Below, one piece after another: positions 13,759 to 20,340 of a DNA stretch of 20,340 bases. The notes beneath the pieces are model-generated. The model ran no database searches, was not told the origin of the DNA, and was given only the letters and a program-made list of their open reading frames with translations. This DNA comes from Clostridiales bacterium. Its GTDB lineage: Bacteria > Bacillota > Clostridia > Christensenellales > Aristaeellaceae. Numbering within the stretch: the stretch's first letter is position 1; each line of letters starts with the position of its first letter. The DNA is taken from contig JAHZHX010000042.1 of the NCBI GenBank assembly GCA_019420065.1, positions 1 through 20,340 of the forward strand, read 5' to 3'. The position numbers were made by a program, and so were the translations under genes.

Positions 13759-14790
13759 ATGAAAGCAATACCTGAACGTTTTTCATGGCGGACATACCTG
13801 CTCTTCATCCTGGCTCTGATCTCGACGATGCTGCTTTGCGTGTGCGTGGGCAGCGTATCCATTCCGCTGACGGATACCATGACAGCAATATGGAATACGC
13901 TGTGGGGGCTGGAGGTGCCCGCGGGGATTTCCAGGAATATTATTATCAACATCCGTCTGCCGCGCGTGCTCAACGTTGCGCTGATGGGCGCCGCCCTATC
14001 TCTGTGCGGCGCGGCCATGCAGGGTCTTTTGCGCAATCCGTTGGCGGACGGCTCCACGCTGGGCGTATCTTCCGGGGCTTCTTTGGGCGCCGTGATCGCC
14101 CTTGCATTTGGCGTCACCATTCCCGGTTCCCGCTATGGCGGCACGATGATTTTGGCGATGCTTTTTGCGTTTCTTTCATTGGCGCTGATCCTCTCATTGG
14201 CTTATATCCTGGATCGTTCTCTGAGCACCAACAGCATCATCCTCATTGGCGTGATCTTTTCGATGTTTGCTTCCAGCGTAATGACGCTCATCATTTCCTT
14301 TGCAGACGACCAGGTGCGCTCCATTACCTTCTGGACGATGGGTTCCCTCTCCGGAACCAACTATACGCATGCCAGGATTCTCGGCACAGCGCTTCTGGTT
14401 TGCGGCGCGATCATTCTGCGCTATGCCCGGGAGCTGAATGCCTTTGCCATTGGCGAAGACAATGCGCGCCATATCGGCGTCAATATAAAGCGCGTCAAGC
14501 TAGCGATCCTGATCACGGTTTCCATCCTGATTGGCGTTTGTGTGTCCATCGGCGGCACGATCGGTTTTGTCGGCCTGGTGATGCCGCATATGGCGCGTAT
14601 GGTCACCGGCCCCAATCATAAACGGCTATTGCCTGCTTCCATGTTTTCCGGCGCAATCTTTTTGCTGCTGGCGGATCTCGTGGCGCGCACGCTGCTCAGT
14701 CCCGTTGAGCTTTCCATCGGTGTGGTGACGTCGCTGGTAGGCGCTGTATCATTCGTGATTATTTTCTACCGGACGAGAAAGGCAAGGTAA
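13759..14790 (+). CDS. btuC: FecCD/BtuC-type ABC transporter permease
   Basis: The 343-residue membrane protein has about ten spans and the FecCD family signatures: RLPRVLNVALMGAALSLCGAA, QGLLRNPLADGSTLGVSSGA, the cytoplasmic loop IGEDNARHIGVNIKRVK, and GGTIGFVGLVMPHMARM. As a dimer it forms the translocation path between the binding protein and the ATPase. The ATG at 13759 is preferred over an in-frame ATG 54 bases upstream because AGAGGGG lies directly before it and the upstream part overlaps the intergenic stem-loop. It is followed by the ATPase gene after five bases, so the two are translationally close. Substrate assignment to cobalamin rests on the riboswitch. Confidence 0.92.
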   Translation: MKAIPERFSWRTYLLFILALISTMLLCVCVGSVSIPLTDTMTAIWNTLWGLEVPAGISRNIIINIRLPRVLNVALMGAALSLCGAAMQGLLRNPLADGSTLGVSSGASLGAVIALAFGVTIPGSRYGGTMILAMLFAFLSLALILSLAYILDRSLSTNSIILIGVIFSMFASSVMTLIISFADDQVRSITFWTMGSLSGTNYTHARILGTALLVCGAIILRYARELNAFAIGEDNARHIGVNIKRVKLAILITVSILIGVCVSIGGTIGFVGLVMPHMARMVTGPNHKRLLPASMFSGAIFLLLADLVARTLLSPVELSIGVVTSLVGAVSFVIIFYRTRKAR

Positions 14791-14795
14791 ACAGG

Positions 14796-15551
14796 ATGCT
14801 TGCAGTGGAAAACGTGACCGTTCGCTACGACGATCATACGGTTGTTGACAATGTTTCTTTTCACCTGCGGGAAGGGCAGTGGCTGATGCTGGTTGGCCCC
14901 AACGGCGCGGGCAAGTCCACATTGATCCATACCATTTCGCAGGGCGTATCCTATACCGGGCGCATCATGCTTGGCGGAAAGGATGTACGCAGCTATAAAG
15001 CCGCGCAGTTGGCGCAAAAAATCGGCGTACTTTCTCAGCAGCACGCCGTAGGTTATTCCTATTCCGTGGAAGAAGTTGTCGGGCTTGGGCGCTATGCCTA
15101 TTCTTCCGGATTTTTGTCCGGACGGGACAATGACGGCAAAGCCCGCGTGGAGCAAGCGCTGGAAATGACCGGGCTTCAGGCCTTGCGCCATGCCAGCATA
15201 CTAACGCTCTCCGGCGGCGAGCTGCAGCGCACTTTTTTGGCCCAGGTATTTGCGCAAAATCCCCAAATTTTGATTTTAGACGAACCGGCCAACCATCTTG
15301 ATCTGATATATCAGCAGCATATTTTTTCGCTTATTCAGGAATGGCTCAAGCAGCCAGGGCGTGCGGTCGCCTCCGTCGTGCACGATCTGAGTCTCGCGCG
15401 CAAGTACGGCACGCATGCCGTGCTAATGAACGGCGGCCGCTGTGTTTCTCAGGGAAGCATTAAGCATGTGCTGACGCCCGAAAACCTGCGCGCTGTTTAT
15501 GGCATGGACGTGTATCAATGGATGCGCGACATGCTGGAGCAATGGAAATAA
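14796..15551 (+). CDS. btuD: ABC transporter ATP-binding protein (BtuD/FecE-like)
   Basis: The 251-residue ATPase has Walker A GPNGAGKST (34-42), Q-loop near Q81, signature LSGGELQR (138-145), Walker B ILILDEPANHLDL (158-170) and H-loop H196 in VVHDLS. The HLDL ending of the Walker B region and the order of motifs match the iron-chelate/cobalamin subfamily. It begins five bases after the permease stop and completes a BtuFCD importer energised by ATP on the cytoplasmic side. The start codon has only a modest AAGG-type site, consistent with translational coupling to btuC. No terminator directly follows. Confidence 0.93.
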   Translation: MLAVENVTVRYDDHTVVDNVSFHLREGQWLMLVGPNGAGKSTLIHTISQGVSYTGRIMLGGKDVRSYKAAQLAQKIGVLSQQHAVGYSYSVEEVVGLGRYAYSSGFLSGRDNDGKARVEQALEMTGLQALRHASILTLSGGELQRTFLAQVFAQNPQILILDEPANHLDLIYQQHIFSLIQEWLKQPGRAVASVVHDLSLARKYGTHAVLMNGGRCVSQGSIKHVLTPENLRAVYGMDVYQWMRDMLEQWK

Positions 15552-15784
15552 TACGTTGCCAAGGCAAAACGAGCCGTCAGGAATCCGCTTCATCTCCAAT
15601 ATTGCAGCGAAAGAAATATCCTATGCCGACGAGCAATGCTTTTCAACGCAATTTTTCACATGCCGCGCATCTTTTTGACAGCGCTGGCGGTGCAACGCCG
15701 GAATACATGCAAAAGCTGCGCAGCTTCATCCAACAGCAAAGCGCCCTCTCTGTATTTTCTCCCGGAAAGGACGCTTTGTTATAG
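15542..15784 (+). CDS. Doubtful small ORF overlapping the end of btuD
   Basis: An 80-codon frame begins MEIIRCQGKTSRQ, overlapping btuD by ten bases, and ends at a TAG. GGAG lies only two bases before the ATG. An internal ATG at 15623 could start a 53-residue version. The sequence resembles no family I know. It could be a coupled fourth gene, the remnant of one, or chance. Corrinoid-salvage genes often occupy this position in btu operons, but I see no motif to support that here. Confidence 0.2.
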   Translation: MEIIRCQGKTSRQESASSPILQRKKYPMPTSNAFQRNFSHAAHLFDSAGGATPEYMQKLRSFIQQQSALSVFSPGKDALL

Positions 15785-16052
15785 CCTCTGCCTTGATTGG
15801 ACCGTTCGTCTGAACACTCCCGCCGCGGTGCGCATCCGGTGTGCCGACGCATGTGAAAGCGCGCTGTTTTGAGATCATGGGAACATCTATACAGCATATC
15901 AGCTTTCCCGGATGACATTCTGCGTTAGGATATGCGCAGTCCACGCAGCCGCACCCATAAGCTCTGGCTGCAAGCGCTGCATTGCTCAATTCCGCGTTTG
16001 AGCAGCGCGTCCCCATCAAAAGCAACGCGCAGCAATCGTTGCAGCTTATCAT
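15726..16052 (-). CDS. Doubtful cysteine-rich small ORF
   Basis: The frame starting MISCNDCCALLLMGTRC encodes 108 residues with eleven cysteines in the first 68 (including YGCGCVDCAYPNAEC and LICC). AAAGGGG lies upstream at a usable distance. The cysteine pattern would suit a small metal-binding protein, but part of the richness can arise from GCA (Ala) codons on the other strand, and I recognise no family. It overlaps the preceding doubtful ORF on the opposite strand, so at most one of the two is likely real. Confidence 0.25.
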   Translation of the reverse strand: MISCNDCCALLLMGTRCSNAELSNAALAARAYGCGCVDCAYPNAECHPGKLICCIDVPMISKQRAFTCVGTPDAHRGGSVQTNGPIKAEAITKRPFREKIQRGRFAVG

Positions 16053-16063
16053 GACATATTTTC

Positions 16064-16085
16064 CCCTTTGAATAAGGGATTTTTT
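16064..16085 (+). terminator. Weak hairpin with T-run downstream of the btu region
   Basis: CCCTT (16064-16068) and AAGGG (16074-16078) form a five-base stem, followed by TTTTTT (16080-16085). It could end plus-strand transcription from the btu operon, about 510 bases after btuD. The stem is short. Confidence 0.4.
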
Positions 16086-16100
16086 ATATTCCGGCAATCT

Positions 16101-16141
16101 AAAAAGGCGGCAAACCTCTTTTGACAGAGGTTTGCCGCCTT
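16101..16141 (-). terminator. Strong intrinsic terminator of the surface protein gene
   Basis: AAGGCGGCAAACCTC (16104-16118) and GAGGTTTGCCGCCTT (16127-16141) form a perfect 15-bp stem with an eight-base loop. On the minus strand it is followed by Ts and lies 12 bases after the stop codon of the large repeat gene. Confidence 0.92.
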
Positions 16142-16153
16142 GGGGTTTATGCC

Positions 16154-19100
16154 TTAGTTCTTGGGAATCAGACGGATCATGCGGATGGGAACATTGGTTT
16201 TGCCCTCAACAGGCGTGAAATCCAGTTCGAAAATCAGCTTGCCGTCCTTGATCTCATAGGCAACGTCAGTCTGGGTACCGTCCTGATCCACCAGCATGAA
16301 GTCATAGCCCTCATACTTCGCAGCGTCGGGGATGGTCACCTTCATGACATTTTTGGGCTGCAGCAGCTTGCCGCCCGCCTCGAAGCCGATGGTGAATACC
16401 TTGGTGTTCTCATCCACTTCACTCAGGCGCACAAGCAGCAGACCGCCGGGCATGCTCTTGGTCAGGCCGCGCGCGGATACCTTCATCACACGCTCGCTCT
16501 TGACATTCTGCAGGATGTCGCCGCAGATCTGGCAGATGGTGAACTCGAACGGATCAACGTTCTCGCCCATATCCAGCTTGTAGGTCAGATAGGTGCAGCC
16601 GACCGTGAGAACCTTGCCGCAGCGCTGGCACACTTCGCTGTGCTTGATGATATCCTTGCCGTTGCTGGTCCAGTAGCTGTAGCGATGGCCCAGCGCCTTG
16701 ATGGCTTCGGTGTAGGTGTCGCCGCACTTGGAGCAGGTGTAGGTAGTCACGCCTTCCTTGTCGCAGGTGGGCTTGGTGGTCTCCTTACCGGTGTAGTCAT
16801 GACCGGTCGCAGCAATTTCCTTCTGCGCAACCAATACTTCGTTGCACACGGAGCAATGCTTGCCCTCGGTCAGACCGTTCTTGGTGCAGGTGGGTTCAAC
16901 CGCAGCGTCAATCACTTCGGTATGACCGGTCGCCGGAATAGTCTCCTGCGCCAGCAAAACTTCCTCACACACGGAGCAATGCTTACCTTCAGTCAAGCCG
17001 GTTTCCGTACAGGTAGGCGCAACCGCAGGATCAACAACCTCGGTATGGCCATTTGCCGGGATAATCTCCTGCGCAACAAGGATCTCGCCGCACACAGAGC
17101 AGTGCTTGCCTTCAGTCAGGCCGGTCTCGGTGCAGGTAGGTGCAACCGCTTCGTCAATCGCCACATCATGCGTGCATTCCCACACAGCAACCAGCGTATG
17201 GTCGCCAGCGGTCGTTACGATGGTCTCCGCAGTCACAGTCTCGTCATTCAGCGTCCAGCCCACAAACTTATAGACAGGATTTTGATGTACGGGAACAGGC
17301 AGCTCGCCATAGGCTTCGCCGCGGAACACGGCCTTAGTCGCAGGCTCAACAGTATTGCCTTCGCCAGCGTTGAAGGTGACAACATTAGCATGATCCACCC
17401 AAACCTCGTAGCCATTGCGCACGGTATAATTTTTGTTGGCCTTGTTGGTCAAGGTCTTGTCGAGAGACCAGCCGGTGCCGTCCTGCTTGTAATCGGTCTT
17501 GCTGCCGGTATACTTCAGCACCAGCGTGTAGTCAGTGTTCTGCGCCGCATGTGCATCACACTTGCACAGCTTGTACTCGTTGCCCTTCTTGGCGGAGAAA
17601 TCATTCAGATACGCTGACAAATCATTGATCGTTACGTTGACGCAGAAGTCATCGCCGTTCTTGTACATTTCGCCCACGGTGAAGGTGTTCGCCAAGAGCT
17701 TGGTGTACTTCTGATAAATCTTCGTATCCGTGCAGTTGCGCACCCAAAGCATGGGGCTGAAGCTCAGCTTCTGCACCTGTTCAATGCTCGGCGCAACGGG
17801 CGTATTGTAGCACTTTACATTGATGATAACCGGGCTGCCGGAAACAGACTTCCACAGACCAACTACCGGATTGCCGGTGGAAGTGGTGCCCGCCGCGGTC
17901 GGATCCCAATACAGTCTGATCTGGGGACGGCGATTCGCCGCAATCGCCTGTCCATCAGGCATATAGTGCTTCAGACCGCCAAAATCGCGGTTCATCGTCA
18001 CCGTCGTGTTGACAAAGCGCTCCAGACTGATACCAACGGTAATCTCCCAACGGCCAGCCGCCTCGTTAAAGGCCAGGTCATTGTTTTCCGGACGGGAAGT
18101 ATTCACATAGATGAACGCATCATGCGTAATGTGATGCGCTTCATCCGTCAGGCACTGTACGGTATACAGATTCTTGGCAATGTTCGTACCATCCTTCGGA
18201 TACGCCGGACGGGGCAGTTCCCATGCCGCTGCCAGCGTATGGTCGCCAACAGTCGTTACGATGGTCTCCGCAGTCACAGTCTCGCCGTTCAGCGTCCAGC
18301 CCGCAAACTTGTAGTTCGCATTCGCATGCACGGGGGTCGGCAGCTCGCCATAGGCTTCGCCACAGGTAACTTTCTTGGTTACGGGAGTAACCGTGTTGCC
18401 CTCGCCAGCGTCAAAAGTCACAACGTAATCATGCGCAACCCACACCTGGAAGCCATTAAGTTTATCAGTGTTACTGCTATAGGTCTTGTTAAGATCCATC
18501 GTCCAGCCGGTGCCGTCCTGCTTGAAGTCCGTCTTGTTGCCGGTATACTTCAATACGAACGTGCGTGCCTGGGGCTGAGTCGCATGCTCTTCGCACTTGC
18601 AAAGCGCATACTCATTGCCCTTCTTGGCAGAAAAATCAGCGACATATGCGGACAGATCATTGATCGTCAGGTTAGCATAGAAATCGTTGCCTTCCTGATA
18701 CATTTCACCCACGGTGAAAGTACCGTCCAGCAGCTTGGTGTAACGCTGATAGATGCTTGTATTTCCATGATCACGCAGCCACAGCATTTTGTCGAAATAC
18801 GCTTTCAGCAGCGCATCCTTGCTGGGAGCGGCAGGCTTGTTAAAGCACTTTACATTGATAATGACAGGATTGCCGGCAACAGAGTACCACAAGCCATCAA
18901 CCGGATTCCAATACAGCTTGATCGGCACCTGAGAATCATACGCTGCGCTCAGGGTCGAACCATCCAGATGATAATGCGTGAGATTGCCAAAATAATTTCT
19001 CTTCGTCACGCTGGTATTGATGAAGTTCAGAGCAATTCTTGCGGTGATCTCCCAGCGGCCCGTTTCCTCATTGAACGCCAGGTCATTGTTCTCGGGACGG

Positions 19101-20340
19101 GAAGTATTCACTTCAACATGAGAGTAGTGCGTATAGGAATGGCTCTCATCCGTCGTACACTGAATCCTATACAGATCCTTAGAAAGATTTGCGGCCTTCG
19201 GATACGCCGGACGGGGCAGATCCCACGTCGCTACCAGCGTATGATCGCCAGTGGCCGTCACGATGGTATCCGCAGTCACGGTCTCGCCATTCAGCGTCCA
19301 GCCAACAAATACGTAATTTGCATTAGCATGCACAGGGGTGGGCAGCTCGCCATAGGCAGCGTCGAAGGTTACAGCCTTGCTGGCGGGTTCAACCGTGTTA
19401 CCCTCGCCAGCGTTGAAGGTCACGGTGTACTCGTTGGCCGTATAGGTCACATACACATTCGTATAGCCGTTGACGGTCACATCTTTGTTGATCTTATGGC
19501 CGTACCAGTCCCAGTTATACCACTTGTCAACAGTGTAGCCGGCCTTTTCGGCAACGTTCACATTCTCGTTCAGATACGTTTCCAGATCCGTGCCAAACTG
19601 CGTTTTGCCGATATGGATCTGAACCGCATTCTCCTTGTCGCCATTGGTCACAGCGTAAACAGCTACGTTATAATCCTTGGCGGTGTAGGTCACATACACA
19701 TTCGTCCAGCCGGTTACAACCGCATCCTGGGCAATCTTGTGGCCGTACCAGTCCCAGTTGAACCACTGATCCAGCGTGTAGCCATGCCTGTCGGTCACAG
19801 CAATGTTTTCCGCCAGGAACGCATTCACGTCAGTGCCATGCAGCGCATAACCGCTGTACAGACGCTCGGCATTCTCTTTATCGCCGTTGGTCACAGCATA
19901 AACAACAAAATGCTCCTTATCCGTCACCATGCAGTTGATATTCGTCCAGCCGTTGATCTTGATTGTGCCGATCTTATTATTGGGGTTGCCCTTCTTGTAA
20001 GAATTCCAACCGCCGTCATTATACCAGCCCTCAAACTTGAAGCCGTTGGCACTGGAATAATAATCCTCAATCTTCAGATCGGCAGCGTTCAGCTCGCTGC
20101 CCTTCTTATACCCCTTAATGCGTACCTGCTTAACAGGCTTCTCCTTATTACCATTCTTATAAATATTAAGGATAACTGTCTCGTCAGGAACCGGGGTCGG
20201 CTCAGGCTCGGTCGGCTCGGTCGGATCGATCACCGGATCGGTCGGATCGGTCACCGGATCGGTTGGATCGGTCACCGGATCGGTCGGATCGGTCACCGGA
20301 TCGGTCGGATCGGTCACCGGATCGGTCGGATCGGTCACCG
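16154..20340 (-). CDS. Giant secreted repeat protein with InlB-type and CxxC repeats (start outside window)
   Basis: At least 1395 codons are visible; the N-terminus and any signal peptide lie beyond the right edge. The GTG at 20336-20338 is just a Val inside a repeat. Numbering from there: (TDPTDPV)n linker (to 40); two 81-residue repeats with VYAVTNGDKENA and FNWDWYGHKI or YNWDWYGHKI (145-304); three InlB B/Flg_new repeats of the form GEGNTVEPA...GWTLNGETVTA (304-372, 640-706, 987-1053); between them two copies of an unrecognised module (373-639, 707-986); four CxxC repeats of about 41 residues (1055-1218); and a beta-rich C-terminal domain ending RMIRLIPKN. No LPXTG motif, cell-wall-binding or S-layer domain is seen, so anchoring must come from the missing part or be absent. 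A host- or matrix-adhesion role is inferred from the InlB repeats. Confidence 0.88.
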   Translation of the reverse strand, partial: VTDPTDPVTDPTDPVTDPTDPVTDPTDPVTDPTDPVIDPTEPTEPEPTPVPDETVILNIYKNGNKEKPVKQVRIKGYKKGSELNAADLKIEDYYSSANGFKFEGWYNDGGWNSYKKGNPNNKIGTIKINGWTNINCMVTDKEHFVVYAVTNGDKENAERLYSGYALHGTDVNAFLAENIAVTDRHGYTLDQWFNWDWYGHKIAQDAVVTGWTNVYVTYTAKDYNVAVYAVTNGDKENAVQIHIGKTQFGTDLETYLNENVNVAEKAGYTVDKWYNWDWYGHKINKDVTVNGYTNVYVTYTANEYTVTFNAGEGNTVEPASKAVTFDAAYGELPTPVHANANYVFVGWTLNGETVTADTIVTATGDHTLVATWDLPRPAYPKAANLSKDLYRIQCTTDESHSYTHYSHVEVNTSRPENNDLAFNEETGRWEITARIALNFINTSVTKRNYFGNLTHYHLDGSTLSAAYDSQVPIKLYWNPVDGLWYSVAGNPVIINVKCFNKPAAPSKDALLKAYFDKMLWLRDHGNTSIYQRYTKLLDGTFTVGEMYQEGNDFYANLTINDLSAYVADFSAKKGNEYALCKCEEHATQPQARTFVLKYTGNKTDFKQDGTGWTMDLNKTYSSNTDKLNGFQVWVAHDYVVTFDAGEGNTVTPVTKKVTCGEAYGELPTPVHANANYKFAGWTLNGETVTAETIVTTVGDHTLAAAWELPRPAYPKDGTNIAKNLYTVQCLTDEAHHITHDAFIYVNTSRPENNDLAFNEAAGRWEITVGISLERFVNTTVTMNRDFGGLKHYMPDGQAIAANRRPQIRLYWDPTAAGTTSTGNPVVGLWKSVSGSPVIINVKCYNTPVAPSIEQVQKLSFSPMLWVRNCTDTKIYQKYTKLLANTFTVGEMYKNGDDFCVNVTINDLSAYLNDFSAKKGNEYKLCKCDAHAAQNTDYTLVLKYTGSKTDYKQDGTGWSLDKTLTNKANKNYTVRNGYEVWVDHANVVTFNAGEGNTVEPATKAVFRGEAYGELPVPVHQNPVYKFVGWTLNDETVTAETIVTTAGDHTLVAVWECTHDVAIDEAVAPTCTETGLTEGKHCSVCGEILVAQEIIPANGHTEVVDPAVAPTCTETGLTEGKHCSVCEEVLLAQETIPATGHTEVIDAAVEPTCTKNGLTEGKHCSVCNEVLVAQKEIAATGHDYTGKETTKPTCDKEGVTTYTCSKCGDTYTEAIKALGHRYSYWTSNGKDIIKHSEVCQRCGKVLTVGCTYLTYKLDMGENVDPFEFTICQICGDILQNVKSERVMKVSARGLTKSMPGGLLLVRLSEVDENTKVFTIGFEAGGKLLQPKNVMKVTIPDAAKYEGYDFMLVDQDGTQTDVAYEIKDGKLIFELDFTPVEGKTNVPIRMIRLIPKN
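16685..17176 (-). repeat. Four tandem CxxC repeats in the surface protein
   Basis: Three near-identical units carry PTCTETGLTEGKHCSVC or its PTCTKNG variant and end in GH, with a period of 41 residues (about 123 bases). A fourth, more divergent unit (PTCDKEGVTTYTCSKC) follows. Each has one cysteine plus a CxxC pair and a final GH, suggesting a small zinc- or disulfide-stabilised knob. Two further CxxC pairs (CQRC, CQIC) lie just beyond. Such arrays are common in clostridial surface proteins. Confidence 0.85.
17180..19429 (-). repeat. Alternating InlB-type repeats and duplicated 270-residue module
   Basis: InlB-type repeats lie at 19225-19429, 18221-18421 and 17180-17380. The spaces between them hold the two copies of the long module (18422-19222 and 17381-18220). 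The copies share VNTSRPENNDLAFNE, NPVIINVKC or SPVIINVKC, TFTVGEMY, TINDLSAY and DFSAKKGNEY in the same order, but have drifted elsewhere, so the duplication is not recent. The second copy has a short insert (TAAGTTSTGNPVV). Confidence 0.85.
19427..19906 (-). repeat. Two tandem 81-residue repeats in the surface protein
   Basis: VYAVTNGDKENA recurs 81 residues later, and each copy continues through a GTD...L.EN segment, GYT(L/V)D(Q/K)W, NWDWYGHKI and TNVYVTYTA. A partial related segment lies just before (WTNINCMVTDKEHFVVYAV). I do not recognise the unit, though its end resembles the start of an InlB-type repeat. Confidence 0.8.
20231..20340 (-). repeat. 21-bp tandem repeat encoding TDPTDPV, cut by the window edge
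   Basis: About five copies of a 21-base unit encode TDPTDPV in frame, with few base changes between copies. The array degrades into IDPTEPTEPEPTPVP on the C-terminal side and continues past the window end. It forms a proline/aspartate-rich stalk, and its near-identity at DNA level allows slippage in steps of seven residues without a frameshift. Confidence 0.9.

Noticed and set aside
16121..17617. Plus-strand frame of 498 codons opposite the surface protein gene
   Set aside because: Its repeated motifs mirror the repeats of the minus-strand protein, which has recognised domains; it is an antisense shadow.
20336..20338. GTG as the start of the large surface protein
   Set aside because: It encodes Val within the repeat, and the frame continues beyond the window; there is no ribosome binding site or signal peptide.
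20231..20340. Tandem repeat as a CRISPR array
   Set aside because: The units are adjacent, without spacers, and translate in frame as TDPTDPV.

Overview
The window looks like chromosomal DNA from a Bacillota (Clostridia-type) bacterium, probably an uncultured gut commensal with fairly high GC. This is an inference. It rests on strong AGGAGG-type ribosome binding sites, near-consensus sigma-A promoters, intrinsic hairpin-plus-T terminators, an AraM/EgsA glycerol-1-phosphate dehydrogenase, a cobalamin riboswitch in front of a BtuFCD-type transporter, and a giant extracellular protein built from InlB/Flg_new and CxxC repeats. No tRNA, rRNA, CRISPR array, phage genes or intact insertion sequence were seen.

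Left part (1-7.95 kb), housekeeping and carbon metabolism. A DeoR-type repressor start (cut by the window edge) diverges from egsA/araM, with two clear promoters and a cluster of short direct repeats between them. A membrane-anchored metallophosphoesterase follows. It converges on a minus-strand cluster of three genes: glgB (glycogen branching), yajC (Sec translocase accessory) and a GH123-type (formerly DUF4091) hydrolase. The cluster is broken up by its own promoters and a terminator. glgB diverges from an EamA/DMT-type permease whose promoter appears to give a leaderless or nearly leaderless mRNA.

Middle part (8.0-12.4 kb), a partly decaying region. A shortened UvrA-like twin ABC ATPase lies downstream of a LysR-type regulator interrupted by one in-frame TGA. 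The regulator diverges from an aldo/keto reductase that has lost its C-terminal half. Both members of this LysR/reductase pair are therefore broken. About 370 bp with no recognisable gene follow the reductase break.

Right part (12.4-20.3 kb), vitamin B12 uptake and cell surface. A strong promoter, a cobalamin riboswitch aptamer with a closing P1 helix and a downstream terminator precede btuF-btuC-btuD-like genes. A stem-loop separates the binding-protein gene from the permease gene. About 500 bp downstream hold only doubtful small ORFs. The window ends inside a minus-strand gene of at least 1395 codons for a secreted repeat protein. From its N-terminal side the visible part contains a (TDPTDPV)n linker, two 81-residue repeats, alternating InlB-type repeats and two copies of an unrecognised module of about 270 residues, four CxxC repeats, and a C-terminal domain without a sortase motif.

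The most interesting leads are the duplicated unrecognised module of the surface protein, the paired decay of the LysR/reductase divergon, the UvrA paralogue apparently lacking the UvrB-binding domain, and several regulatory arrangements (riboswitch, repeat cluster between divergent promoters, leaderless gene).
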